DNA of 64,000 nt. Source: Lepidostoma basale (lineage: Eukaryota > Arthropoda > Insecta > Trichoptera > Lepidostomatidae). The translations under genes were made by a program, and so were the position numbers. Positions within the stretch are counted from its first letter, which is position 1, and each line of letters starts with the position of its first letter. Of this stretch, positions 46,400 through 57,487 are shown one piece after another. The notes below the pieces were generated by a model, which worked only from the letters and a program-made list of their open reading frames with translations, was not told the DNA's origin and made no database searches. The DNA lies in the NCBI GenBank assembly GCA_022606425.2, contig JAHDVF020000755.1, positions 372,001 to 436,000 on the forward strand, written 5' to 3'.

Positions 46400-49331
46400 C
46401 ACAATGGGGCAGGATTCAGATTTCTCATACAATAACCCAAAAAATAAAAATTATGATTCTTTAAACGCTTTGTTATTATATGATGACTCAGATATATTTA
46501 GCATATGATCACGAGCAGATAGACAAGCTAGACTGTGACACGTTCGCTCTAGCACCCCTCAATCGGAGCCGATTACTCGTAGAGGTTACACGTCCGTTAT
46601 TTCAAGTCAGCGCAACACCTAGTTTCTAACATTTGTTTAGTTATATTATTGATAAAAAATTTAAAGTTTTAGTATGGAACCTTACACGTCAGGTATGTAT
46701 CCTCTTTTTCGAGTTAAATTATTTGTAATTACGGCTTGTTTTAAATGTAAAAAAATTAAACCGATTTCGCATTAAAATGATACAGAGGTTTTTGTAATAT
46801 TAAAAAAACATTTAGAGATTTAGTATTGAATCCCGATGAATTCCGCAAGTATTTTAATTGATTTATAATAAATAATTGTTGTACTTTATTGATATGATGT
46901 TATTTTTTGCCACTTTTTGCACTTTTTTATAATAACAGCACATTTCGAATAACCAAAAATGAAAAAAAAATACACCAATTTTGTATCTTATTCTGTTTTT
47001 CCTTTTCTTGCATACCTAGGTACCAGCTCCAGCACTTTGTTCATGACAAAGCATCAATTAATAACGCTTATGAAGAGTTTCGGAAAAGAAAAATTGGAGG
47101 ATCAGATTGATTTCCTGCAAAAAGAAATCATAAAACGGACAGGGTGTGTTGATGAGTTAGAAAAAAGTGTTACGTGTGTTAAAAATTTTATTCGGTTTAA
47201 ATTTGATTATAAATCATGATGGGAATCAGCTCACTGGATGAAAGAAAGATTTCTCGATGTTAATAAAACGTGGCTTGATACATCCGTTTCTTTCATTCGC
47301 GCTACAAAAACATGTGGCGGTCGCCCGATGATTCCTTTTGAGGAGAGTACAGAAAGGGTGAAGCGGCAAAAGACGGTTAATCTGAGGAATTCTGCATCTC
47401 TGCCAGACTTACTCTACGCAACACAAATGGAACTTAGAGCTGCATGACAGGCAGATGCCTCAAAGTTGGTTCAAGGTATTTTATCTGTTCCAACAGGTTC
47501 CGGTAAATCTCATCAAACTTCCAGGGAGTCAGCAGGAGATGCTTTAGCACTTTTAATAGAAGCGGACTTGCCTCCACATCAGTATAACGCTATTAAGTTG
47601 AAATCTAAAAACTTATATCCTTCGTATAAAACTGTACAGGCCTAAAAAAGACGATGTTATCCAGAGCCAGAAAATATACATGTCACGGATACTTTGGTAT
47701 ATGTTGATTTGCAGATCATGCTTAATCTCACGATTGAGCGTTTAATTATCACCCATCAAGATCTTGTTTTTACACTCAAACCCAAAGAATTAAATAATAT
47801 GAATTAAATATATTCCAAATGGGGAGTTGATGAAAGTTCGGGGCACAGTTCACATAAACAGGCTTTTTTTGACGCAGATGCCGATGATGCAGCGGTTTTT
47901 ATCACATCATTTGCCCCCTTACGCCTAGTGTCTGGTGCCAAAATTATTTGGCAAAATCCAAGACCTGGTTCAACGAGGTATTGCAGACCTCTGAAAATAG
48001 AATTTATTAAGGACTGCACAGCAGTACCTTTGGAAGAGAAACGAAGGGTAGATGAAGAAATAAAAAATATTACCACAACCATAGTCAGACTAGATGGGCG
48101 CGTTATCGTAATCAAACATCATTTAATATTCACAATGATTGATGGCAAAGTATGTAATGCTATCACACATACTTCTTCTACCCAAAAATGTTACATACGT
48201 GGTGCCACATCTAAACAATTGAATTATAATATATAGATGCATTGCTAACAAAATAAATAAAAACAGAAAATTTAGGATTCGGCATTTCGGTCTTGCACGG
48301 ATGGATACGCTTTTTTTAGTGTCTTCTCCATTTGACGTACAAACTGCCTATAAAAGCTCGAGGGACAGACAAGAAAATCGTTGAAGAAACTAAGAAAAAA
48401 ATTCAAGCTCAGTTCAAAGAAAAACTAGGTTTGATCGTGGACAAACCAAGCCGGGCTTTGGTAACACAAACGATGGAAATACCGCCAGGCGTTTTTTTTA
48501 AGTGCAGAGGTGTCTGCAGAAATAACCAATTTAGATGTAGAATTAACAAGAAAAATGCACACCATTTTAATAGTTATATCATGTGGTCATGAAATTAGTG
48601 TGGAAAAATACCGGGAGTATGCGTTACATACAGCCAGATATTTTGAAGAAAAATATCCGTGGTGTAATATGCCACCCACACTTCACGAATATTTAATACA
48701 CGGACCTGAAATAATAAAAACGTCAATATTGCCGATAGGTCAATTAACCAAAGAAGCACGTAACAAAGATTTTTAAAAGTTTAGGGAGTACCACTCGAGG
48801 AAATCCAGCAGAACGAATTCAAACACGGATATTTTAAATTTTCTTTTACTCTCATCAGATCCTTTAATAACTAGTAAGAGGAAATTACCGAAAGAGGAAC
48901 TAACTAGATTCCTCAAAGACGTTTTGAATCTGATAATACCTCCATCTACAGGGTCCTCCAGCCAAAGCGAAAATGATGAATCCGATGACAATGATGGTGT
49001 CTCAGAAATATCTGATAACGAGTAAAAAAAATATTGGTGTGTATTTATGAAGGGTAAAATGGACGTTCTTTCAAGAAACGTATATATTATGTAAAACTAA
49101 GCTGCATTTTACGTTATTAAAAATAATAAAAAAATGACTTTAACGAGCATATAAAAATAAGACAGTATTTGACACATATTTCATTGTTATTGGAAAAATA
49201 AAGTGTTAATATTCATGACATTGTCTCTTATTTTCATTAACCTACCTAATTACATTAAATCCTTTGATTTATAGCTATATATATAGCTTCTATGAGTTAA
49301 TGACACGTTTTCATATTTTGGCCCCACTGTG
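46400..49331 (+). mobile_element. Transib DNA transposon, complete ends, decayed
   Basis: Starts CACAATGGGGC and ends with the reverse complement CACAGTGGGGC. The 5-bp duplication CGACG flanks it (46395-46399 and 49332-49336), inside the mariner transposase gene. Length 2932 bp. Transib elements are known for CACWRTG-type ends, GC-rich 5-bp duplications and a RAG1-like transposase, all seen here. On the left end an ACAATAACC block begins 22 bp after the CACAATG heptamer, like a 23-type recombination signal. Confidence 0.88.
46900..49024 (+). pseudogene. Transib transposase pseudogene
   Basis: Conserved blocks run in order through several frames: KTCGGRPMIPFEESTERVKR (47310), PTGSGKSHQTS (47500), WGVDESSGHSSHKQ around 47820 (fits the first catalytic Asp block of Transib), WQNPRPGSTRYCRPLKIEF (47950), MIDGKVCNAITHTSSTQKCY (48140), VDKPSRALV (48440), MHTILIVISCGHEISVEKYR (48560), KYPWCNMPPTLHEYLIHGPE (48655) and an acidic end SSQSENDESDDNDG. 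Stops at about 47217, 47445, 47643 and 47806 and several frameshifts make it non-functional. RAG1 is a known relative of this family. Assignment is from recalled blocks. Confidence 0.8.
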
Positions 49332-50235
49332 CGACGGTGCCGCAAAAGAAAACACAGCGCGTTTTTGGTTCCAACGTTTTCGTTCTGGAAATTTCGACCT
49401 GCAGAACAAGCCCTGTGGACGGCCGGAGACCAAAGTTGATAATGAAGAATTGAAGGCTATTGTGGAAGCGGATCCATCGCAAACCACGTCCGAGTTAGCT
49501 GCAGGCTGCGGTGTAAGTGATAAAACTGTTTTAATCCACTTGAAGCAAATTGGGAAGGTGAAAAAGCTTGAAAGGTGGGTACCTCACGAATTGAGTGAAG
49601 CAAATCAACAAACGCGCGTTGACTGCTACGTTGCATTACTCAACCGGCACAATAATGAAGGGATTTTAAATCGAATCATTACCTGTGATGAAAAGTGGAT
49701 CCTGTATGATAATCGGAAGCGCTCATCGCAATCCAAACCATGCCCCAAGCGAAAATTGACTCCAAAAAAGTTACTTGTGAGCGTTTGGTGGACTAGTGCT
49801 GGTGTCGTTCACTACAGCTTTCTTAAATCTGGCCAGACGATAACGGCAGATGTCTATTGTCAGCAACTGCAAACCATGATGGAAAAGCTAGCTGCTAAAC
49901 AACCGAGGCTGGTTAATCGCTCTAGGCCACTGCTGCTTCATGATAACGCTAGACCACACACTGCACAACAGATGGCTACCAAATTAGAAGAGCTTCAATT
50001 GGAATGTCTAAGACATCCACCGTACTCTCCGGACCTTGCCCCAACAGATTACTATTTTTTTCGAAGTTTGGATAACTTCTTGCAAGGGAAAAAATTCAAC
50101 TCTGATGGGGCAGTCCAAACCGACTTCAAAGATTTTATTGATTCCCGTCCGAATGGTTTTTTTAGTAAAGGGATCGATGAACTACCTATGAGATGGCAAA
50201 AGTGCATAGATAGCAATGGTACATACTTTGATTAA
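49332..50235 (+). pseudogene. mariner transposase, main part with catalytic triad
   Basis: Uninterrupted from the Transib junction to TAA. The three catalytic aspartates are visible: TCDEKW (GAT at 49687), LLHDNARPH (GAT at 49942) and APTDYYFF (GAT at 50047). The last two are 34 residues apart, the DD34D signature. The first two are 84 residues apart against about 92 in mariner, showing an in-frame loss of about eight codons at SSQSKPCPKRK. So it was damaged independently of the Transib hit. The WVPHEL linker is present. Counting the start at 49264 as part of this gene would be wrong, since those codons belong to Transib. Confidence 0.9.
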
Positions 50236-50689
50236 ATAAATATATTATATTTAAAAAAATCAACTTTATGTTCCTCCCATACAAAACGCCAATTTCATAT
50301 GTAAGGACCTAATATTATAGCGAAAGTGAAATAACAAAATATGATTATACTATTTGTTTTTGATTATTTTTATATAATACTAACCACAAAAATTCATAAA
50401 TTTGAATGCAGAGTCAATGACACGAAATAGTCCAAGTATGGAGCAAGTGGAAGGTCACTAGTTCCGTATATTTTTAATGGTGAATGTTATTCAAGGTTTT
50501 TATTCGACGGTTTCTTGGAAACGATAAACGCCACAATATAAAAACGCTCAAATATTTCTTCACTCTTGTTGTGGTAAATCTGCGCTTTTTATACTGCCGG
50601 CTACTGAGAATTCGACGTTACGTGATCTTAAGTTATTTACAAATGCCAAAACGAAAAATGCCTTATTTCAAATAAGTTTTATATTTATT

Positions 50690-51395
50690 CGAATTTGAGT
50701 ATACGTCAAACAAGCATATATGTGGAGAAAATATGTGGAGTTGCACTGAAAATGTTGAGATTTATTCTCCGAACTGGTAGAGTTTTCAAGAATCCCTATA
50801 TTTTGCGAATTTTGTATAACTCATTGGTCCGGAGCCGGCTCGAGTGTGGCTCGGTGATATGGAGTCCCTACGAGGCGAGATACTCGCTCATGTTAGAGAG
50901 GGTTCAGAAAAGATTTCTGACATGAGGGAGTTTGGTAGCTATCCGTGGCTTTATCCCACTGCATTCCTCTTGGGCATGCTGGGGACCAATGGTGTACAAA
51001 TAAGAAGGAATGGGTGCACACTTACCCATTTTTTCAGACTTATCAGGGGATTCTTTGAGAATTCCGTCATCTTGGAGGCTATCCATCTTTATGTTCTGGA
51101 TGGTTATCTTCGACAGCGTCAGCACAGAATGTTTTTTCTCCCAACATGCAGAACCAACCTGCCTCTGGTGATACCGGTGGGGAGAGCAATCAAACTGCTG
51201 AACATGATCGCTTCGGAGATCGATGTCTTTCATATTCGTGAAAGTACGTTCAGAAGACAAATACTCTTGACTTTGGAGAGTATCTTGTATTCCTAATGTC
51301 GAACCATCTCTCATGCGTTCCTGGTATTATGTATTGTTTATGTTTTACCTGTTCTAATAAATTGATTTGATTGGATTTGATTTGATTTCATATAT
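50690..51395 (+). mobile_element. jockey-like LINE 3' fragment with GATTT tail
   Basis: 50695-50925 encodes CGVALKMLRFILRTGRVFKN, ILRILYNSLVRSRLECGSVI and WSPYEARYSLMLERVQKRFL; after a frameshift 50900-51296 continues MLGTNGVQIRRN, RTNLPLVIPVGRAIKLLNMI and ASEIDVFHI. Typical post-RT region of jockey-group LINEs. Tail of GATTT repeats at 51360-51392. Confidence 0.8.
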
Positions 51396-51451
51396 AAGCA
51401 CCCGCTTATCAGACGATACCAGACGATACCCGCTTACCAGAAGATACCAAC

Positions 51452-51600
51452 AATAACAGACCATCCCGCCGTTTCCCCTCAGGGATAGACAGAGAAAATG
51501 AACTGCCACACTACTCAATCCTGACACACCTCTCTAGGTTCCTCCACATTCATACAACGAGTCATACACGCACGTTGATATCCTTCCATATCTCCTGTAA
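51452..51600 (-). mobile_element. LINE-A 3' fragment
   Basis: Minus strand, diverged (CCATCCCGCCGTTTCCCCTC and CACACTACTCAATCCTGACA). Confidence 0.6.
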
Positions 51601-51676
51601 TGTTTCAAGTACCAATGCAGCACTCCACTCTCCTCTGTTCGTCCCCGCGGGAAAAGCGACGTATTAGCTTTATATA

Positions 51677-52456
51677 CATCGGAACCTCTCATAACGAGAA
51701 TAATTCGTGCCAGAATCTTACTATTCTTCTTATTATTATTCTTAGGTAGGTCTAGTGGCCTTTTTCTTAAGAGGAATTGGCCTCCTGCAAAGTCGACTCC
51801 CAGCTATCGATCCATCTCTTTGGTGGTCTGCCCGGGGGTTGTCTACCATGGGGTTGGCCGTGTAACACAATGAAGGGGAGTCTGGATGGATTCATTCTCC
51901 GTGTGCATACAAGTATCTTCTCCTTTGCCTTCCCCGCCTAACGACATCATCGACCTCGCATATCTCCCTTATCCGTGTATTCTTTATCCTCTCTTGCAGT
52001 GTCTTACCAGATATATATCTGAGCGTCTTCATTTCTGGCACTCTGAGCGCGTTTTTTGTGATTGTGGTGTCCGCCCTGCACTCGATCTCATATGTCATAA
52101 TAAGTCGCACACAAGTTTTATAAATTCTTACTAATCTTCTAATTCTTAAAGAATCTTACTCGTTATGCGAAACACTCGCTAAGCGAAACAATTATTCCCA
52201 TATAAATCAATTTAAAATACGCTTTTTCTGTGGTCAGCTCTTGACTATCCTCTCCCGCAAGCTCATCAATATCGTTGTTATCCGCCTCTGGTCCCGTGGT
52301 ATTGGCCAAAGACACAATTTAGCTGACGTGAAGATGGAACATCCCTTTTCTGCGTTACTCGTTATGCGAAATGTCTCTCGTTAAGGGAGGATTTTGGATA
52401 CTAAAATCTGTTTTGCTTGCTATGCGAATTACTCGTTACGAGAGGTTCCGCTGTAA
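51677..52456 (-). mobile_element. pogo/Tigger-like transposon remnant with nested LINE-B
   Basis: Ends match as inverted repeats: CGGAACCTCTCATAACGAG (left) and CTCGTTACGAGAGGTTCCG (right). Near 52250-52330 the minus strand reads PEADNNDIDELAGEDSQELT TE, which resembles the C-terminal region of Tigger transposases. A LINE-B copy (51720-52130, minus) has replaced or interrupted the left part. No catalytic domain remains. Confidence 0.6.
51720..52130 (-). mobile_element. LINE-B fragment nested in the Tigger-like remnant
   Basis: The minus frame 51892-52110 encodes MTYEIECRADTTITKNALRV, PEMKTLRYISGKTLQERIKN and TRIREICEVDDVVRRGRQRR. Confidence 0.7.
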
Positions 52457-52526
52457 TTGTTTATGAATTGAAAAACTTTGAAATTATTTTTAAAGTAGAA
52501 ATCGAAAGATAATAGACGCTGACAAG

Positions 52527-52750
52527 GAAATGAGACATAGATATTAGACATTGAGATGAAACATTGAGATAAAACATTGAGATAAGACATAGAAATTAAA
52601 CATTAATTTTAGACATGGATATGAGACATAGAAGTGAAATAAGGATATATTATTCCTTGTTTTGCCGTATCATTGGCAAACATTGAGATTAAACATAAAT
52701 ATGAGACATAGAGGTGAGACATAAGTATACGTATAAGACATAGAGGTGAG
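52527..52750. repeat. imperfect minisatellite, about 14-bp units
   Basis: Units such as GAGACATAGATATTA, GACATTGAGATGAA, ACATTGAGATAAA and GAGACATAGAGGT recur about a dozen times. Interrupted by unrelated sequence around 52645-52678. Confidence 0.6.
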
Positions 52751-53720
52751 GCCAGGACATCTGGGGTCTTCCCACACCGCGCCTACCCTCGTTCTTCCCT
52801 TTCATGGTGAGATGCAGCAAATCATATTTCTCGTTGCGGAGAATGTGTCCCAAATATGCCATCTTTCTTCACTTCGCATCAGACAACAATCATGTTGATT
52901 CCTTTAAATATAATAAAACTTTTGTCAATTCCTTTAAATTTATTAAAACTAATAAAGAAAACTAATAATGCGTTATCATTTATATTTAATACGAAAATCA
53001 TGAATAATGGTTTGCCATTTTCCGGATAATTAATATGCAGGAAATAACTAATACATATACATATTATGGATATAGGTATCCTAAATACTTATACATATGT
53101 ATTTTAAAATATCTTATAAACATGAACCATATACCATATACTTGGACTTGGATGAAGAAGCTCTTATTACATATAAAATATTCATAGGAGTATTGTGACC
53201 AAACACGTTTTTTCATCTTCATCAAACCGACTGGCAAACAAAACAAAACAGTAATGCAAAAAAGTACAAATAAATCAATCACAAAAAAATCCATTTCTGC
53301 TAAATGCGTTCACACTTTTTACAAAGGACCGCAATATTTACGAGAAAACTGGTTTGAAGACAGGCGTTAAAATTTTACTTTCACTATTTCTGAACGAAAT
53401 CGAAAGTTGTCTTGTATCAGACTGTATAATATGAATGTAAATATGCAGTCAATTACGTTCCTTATGCAATGTGTACTTTGGGTTTAGAGTTGAACGGGTT
53501 TCTCGCTTTGTTTAAGGTCAAATTATTTAATATGCTTTCTGAAGTATTATATGCTTGATAATGATTTTGGTAAGTGGACATTATGAAATATTTACAGTTG
53601 TGGACGTGAAAAAGTGTGCATTTCAAATAAATGAATTGATTTCTAAAAATTGTGAAAAAATAAGTATTTCAATTGTTATTCATGCATGTGATGTTTTGAT
53701 AAGTACTTGCTGCTGTTATT
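52751..53720. other. intergenic, nothing recognised
   Basis: Includes a minus 76-codon frame at 53064-53294 (LFCITVLFCLPVGLM) with no recognisable family. AT-rich otherwise. Confidence 0.3.
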
Positions 53721-53722
53721 TC

Positions 53723-54745
53723 AATTTATTTACTTACTTCCTATGGCCATACAATTGAGGAGTTTTAGCCTCCTTGGTGATTTTTCGCCCAGCTCCTCGA
53801 TCCTGCGCCTTTTGCTGATCCACTGGACGCACACACACACTGGATCCATTTGGCAAAATCATGGACTTAGGGGTCGAACTCCGAATTTTGCCCTGATTTT
53901 TTTAAATTAGGTCCTTTGTGTGATTCCAAACCACTTTTACATTTAAACTTTATTTGATATAACTGCTAATTTCCAAGAAAAAAAATGTTATTGTTTTTTT
54001 TTGTATGAAGCAAAATTGATTTTTGCAATTATTTCGGAATCAGTTGGATACGTCAAAACCAAACTTAGTAGGGATTATAGAGAACATAATCATCTACATA
54101 ACTTGTTCCGACATCTACTTATGTAGAAGATTATGCCCTCTATAATCCTTACTAACTTTGGTTTTGACGTATCCACCTGATTCCGAAATAATTGCAAAAA
54201 TCAATTTTGCTTCATACAAAAAAAACAATAATATTTTTTTTCTTGGAAATTAGCAGTTATATCAAAAAAAGTTAAAATACAAAAGTGGTTTGGAATCACA
54301 CAAAGGACTTAATTTTAAAAAATCAGGGCAAAATTCGGAGTTCGACCCCTAAGTCCATGTTTTTGCCAAATGGATCCAGTGTGCAGCTGTCCGATTCGCC
54401 CAACCTAGCCAGATAAGCTAGAACATTGTCCATTAGGCGCTGTCTAGGCCTTCCTAGAGGTCTTACTCCAGTCAGTCTAGATGCGTACAGGGTCTTGATT
54501 GCTCTGGTCTCTTCGGCTCGGCATACGTGCCCAATCCATGCTAGGCGACCGGCTCTCACGGTACTCGTTATAAGGGGCTGCTGGGTCATCGTACGGATCT
54601 CTTGATTGGTTCTATGCCTCCAAGTTCCCGCTGCAACACCGGGTCTAGGTCCCAGGATAATTCTTAGTATTATATTTTTAAACCAGTAGATTCTTTGTTG
54701 TTCTTTTAGAGTCATTGTCCATGACTAAGAACCATATGTCACCAC
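53723..54745 (-). mobile_element. LINE-E 3' part, interrupted by a foldback
   Basis: Minus strand: 54385-54745 encodes NQEIRTMTQQPLITSTVRAG, RLAWIGHVCRAEETRAIKTL and RLTGVRPLGRPRQRLMDNV. 53723-53812 holds the C-terminal end (AWAKNHQGG-like, then a TAAGTAAG-type tail). Between them lies the inverted repeat 53836-54383. The matching undisrupted copy is 59195-59550. Confidence 0.75.
53836..54383. repeat. 548-bp near-perfect foldback (hairpin) inserted in LINE-E
   Basis: Left arm from CACACTGGATCCATTTGGCA and right arm ending TGCCAAATGGATCCAGTGTG are almost exact reverse complements over about 265 bp each, with a centre near 54109. No open frame. Looks like a long-TIR MITE. If transcribed it would make a long dsRNA hairpin. 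Confidence 0.85.
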
Positions 54746-55267
54746 TGGTTTGATGATGGTGTTATAAATAATTCATATTTATTTCATATTATTATTACAA
54801 TAATTATTTCAATTTGAAATAATTTATTTAAAAAATCATAAACATCATCTTCAGCGTAACGACCCTACTTGGGATTTAGCTTTCTCCAAGAAACGTCTCC
54901 ATTCTGTCTTGTCTCTGGTCGTAACTTCAATTTTTCTTTATTCTTTGTGAATCTAATCCATATTATTCCCCGACTGGAATTAAGTCGTCCGCCCAACTTT
55001 TTTAGAGTTAACAGATTGTACTATTTTCCTCCCATGATCTCCACGTCAATACTGAGTGCCCATCTCTCTGTTTCCTGTCTAAGGATTTTATCCAGAATCG
55101 AGGCACTACAGTAGAACCTCGATTATCCTGACCTCGATTATCCGGATTTTCGATTATCAAAATGGTCAAATGAAACAAAAAAACAGAGATGCTGATTTGC
55201 ACGTCCGCTGTTTAAGTACGTGTTGGAATGCTTTTTATCCATTTGTTCCAACAATAAGTCCCAACAA

Positions 55268-55640
55268 GTAAAATATGGCATTTGAAATGTGGTTTCACCG
55301 AAAAATGTTCAGGATCCCATGGACAGACAGAGTGACGAACACAGAAGTCCTGAATCGTGCGGGAGTAAATAAAGAGCTACTGACATTAATCAAAGTCCGG
55401 ATGATTTCATATCTGGGTCACGTTCTGCGAGTAGAGAAGTATCGCCTGCTGCATCTAATATTGAAGGGAAAAATAGAGAACCGCAGGAGGGCAGGGAGAA
55501 GGCAGATCTCTTGGCTGCGCAATGTGAGGGAATGGACGGGAATCAGAACTGTGGAGGAGCTATTCCGGACAGCGCAGGATAGGGAAGAGTTTACCAGGGT
55601 GATCGCCAGCGTCGGGGGGACCTGACAGAGCACTTTAAGT
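55268..55640 (+). mobile_element. LINE-D 3' fragment nested in the Tigger element
   Basis: MAFEMWFHRKMFRIPWTDRV, VLRVEKYRLLHLILKGKIEN, ISWLRNVREWTGIRTVEELF and VIASVGGT, a 116-codon open frame (55275-55625). Confidence 0.75.
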
Positions 55641-56190
55641 AAAATATTGGTCATTAGTCGTTCAATTCAATGCACATCGAAAGTTTGTTTCTTGAAAAAT
55701 GGATAGAATTTTAAATTGTATTTATTTTTAGTAAAACGGGAAGTTTTTTGAAATTTTTTGAAAAGACCATCAGTAAGTTTCAGTAACGCAGTAAAAAGTG
55801 ATATAGCAGACATCGCGGAAACAATAGCTCAAATTTCAATATGTGCTGCCTGCGACGATGAAGATGTAACTGAGTGGTTAAATTGCGATGCGAATGATCC
55901 TGGATTCCAAATTTTGAATGATGAGGAAATAATTAAAGAAATATCTGCCTCAGAGGAACACGATCAAGACGAAGAAAAGATTCGCGAGGAGGGAGATATT
56001 AGTCCTTCACATTCTGAAGCTTTTCAGTATTTAAATCTTGCCATGAAGTGATTTAAGAGTCAAGAAGAGTGTAATTCAGGACAACTTATATGTCTTAAAA
56101 GTATTCGCAATTCGGCAGCTTCAAAAAGAAAAGCTGGCTTTAAGCAGATATCGATAATTGATTTTTTTAATAAACAATAATTTTTAAGTA

Positions 56191-56400
56191 TTAATTGTAT
56201 CTCAATAGAGACGAAGATGTACCTTGTTTTTAGAAACAATAATAAAAAGGTCGTAATGGGGAATGTTGTATTACATAAAGCGATCGCTTAACCCAACCAA
56301 AGACAGGTCATAAGTTCTGTAAACGCCTCGACCACCATATTCTGTTTCCAAAAACAATTTACATCTTCGTCTCTATTGAGATACAATTAATCCTTAAAAA
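56191..56400. mobile_element. MITE-M, short copy with both TIRs
   Basis: TTAATTGTATCTCAATAGAG and its reverse complement bound 210 bp containing AACCCAACCAAAGACAGGTC. TTAA-like flanks. Confidence 0.75.
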
Positions 56401-56682
56401 TCCAGTATTTGTCTTCAAGTATTTGTATACATTCAAATAAAACGTAAAAAAATTGAATAAAGCGTTTTATAAATCTAAATAAATTTTTAAAAAATATACT
56501 GAGTATACTTGCCTTTTCCTGACAATTATATTTTTTTCTATTATCTTAATTTGTCCTTATACGGACTATCTTCATCCCCAATTAGTCCGGATAATCAAGG
56601 TTATACTGTATTTAGAACTGCGCAAGATCAGAGAAAAGGAATCGAAAGAAATGTGTCACGAAAGATCAAAATGGCGGTAAAA

Positions 56683-56735
56683 TCTTTCTGCCTACCCCTT
56701 CGAGGAGACGACGTGATGATTCGTTAGTTAGTGTT
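56683..56735 (+). mobile_element. LINE-A tail
   Basis: TTTCTGCCTACCCCTTCGAG and GACGACGTGATGATTCG, with one or two GTTA units. Confidence 0.55.
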
Positions 56736-57009
56736 TTGTTCAGTTTCAATCCTAGGGATTATTTTGGACCCAAATTTATTTACATCTTTGCTGGTTCTTG
56801 GGCCTTTTTATTGTAGTTTAGTAGTTTCCCATTGCGTTTTAACTTTGATTTTCGTGACATGCGATAGGGAGCTAATCTATCGCCATTTTATTGTCGCCTA
56901 AATTTTACACCAGACCAAGGACAGAACAATCACACTGCCATCACCGGGAATTGGGTGTCGCAGGCATAGCTATTGCCACTCTGCCACGAAATTCTTCGTA
57001 GTTAACAAA

Positions 57010-57248
57010 CTATCAAACAAACTAACCATCACGCCGTTTCCCCGAAGGGGTAGGCAGAAAGAATGGACTCCCACACTTTTCTTTCCTGAAATATTTCTCT
57101 TGCAACCTCAACTTTCATACATCGTGTCATGTACGCACGTCAATTTCTCTGACTCGTCACGCAGCCGACATTCAATACTTGATTTATTTGATCGTGCCAC
57201 GTTTTCCACGATATTCCTCTATTTCTTGTTCCATTTACATCGTATAAA
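57010..57248 (-). mobile_element. LINE-A 3' fragment
   Basis: Minus strand, CACGCCGTTTCCCCGAAGGG and 220 bp of 3' sequence. Confidence 0.7.
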
Positions 57249-57317
57249 TATTCTTTTTTTACTATTATTTTATCTTAATTATGTATATATTGTATTATAT
57301 GGTATTAAGGTAGTGAA

Positions 57318-57482
57318 ATAACTAACTAACTAACTAACCATCACGCTGTCTCCCCGAAAGGGTAGGCAGAAGGAATGGAATGTCACACTAACCGATGCGG
57401 CACTCCATCCTTCTCTATTCGCCCCGCGGGAGACGTGGTGTGATGGGTTGCGAACTTCATCGCCACCAATACGCATCTCCCG
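57318..57482 (-). mobile_element. SINE-like element, 3' half
   Basis: GTTA tail, GCTGTCTCCCCGAAAGGGTA and the CGATGCGGCACTCCATCC/CGCCACCAATACGCATC blocks; truncated at 57482. Confidence 0.7.
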
Positions 57483-57487
57483 CTAAT

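Larger units (their letters stand above)
46112..50312 (+). mobile_element. mariner transposon, complete ends, split by Transib
   Basis: The terminal inverted repeat TTAGGTCCTTACATATGAAA (46112 onward) is matched by its reverse complement ending at 50312. TA lies outside each end (46110-46111 and 50313-50314), the mariner target duplication. Removing the nested Transib and its extra 5 bp leaves 1264 bp, normal for mariner. The transposase is split: codons from ATG 46301 to about 46399, then 49332 to the stop at 50235. It fits the DD34D mariner families of insects. Confidence 0.93.
55108..56611 (+). mobile_element. pogo/Tigger-type transposon with both TIRs, nested insertions
   Basis: Left end ACAGTAGAACCTCGATTATC, right end GATAATCAAGGTTATACTGT. 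The internal frame 55758-56051 and continuation to 56178 encode VTEWLNCDANDPGFQILNDE, EIIKEISASEEHDQDEEK, HSEAFQYLNLAMK and KQISIIDFF, the C-terminal region of Tigger transposases (known from tigger-derived proteins). The DNA-binding and most of the DDE domain are gone. LINE-D (55268-55640) and a MITE-M (56191-56400) lie within it. Confidence 0.75.

Noticed and set aside
49264..49331. Upstream start of the long mariner open frame
   Set aside because: These codons belong to the Transib right end; the real transposase start is 46301, and the frame is open here only by chance.
55758..56051. 97-codon acidic protein as a host gene
   Set aside because: Lies between Tigger-type TIRs and matches the C-terminal region of Tigger transposases; continuation past the stop ends in the family's ISIIDFF.
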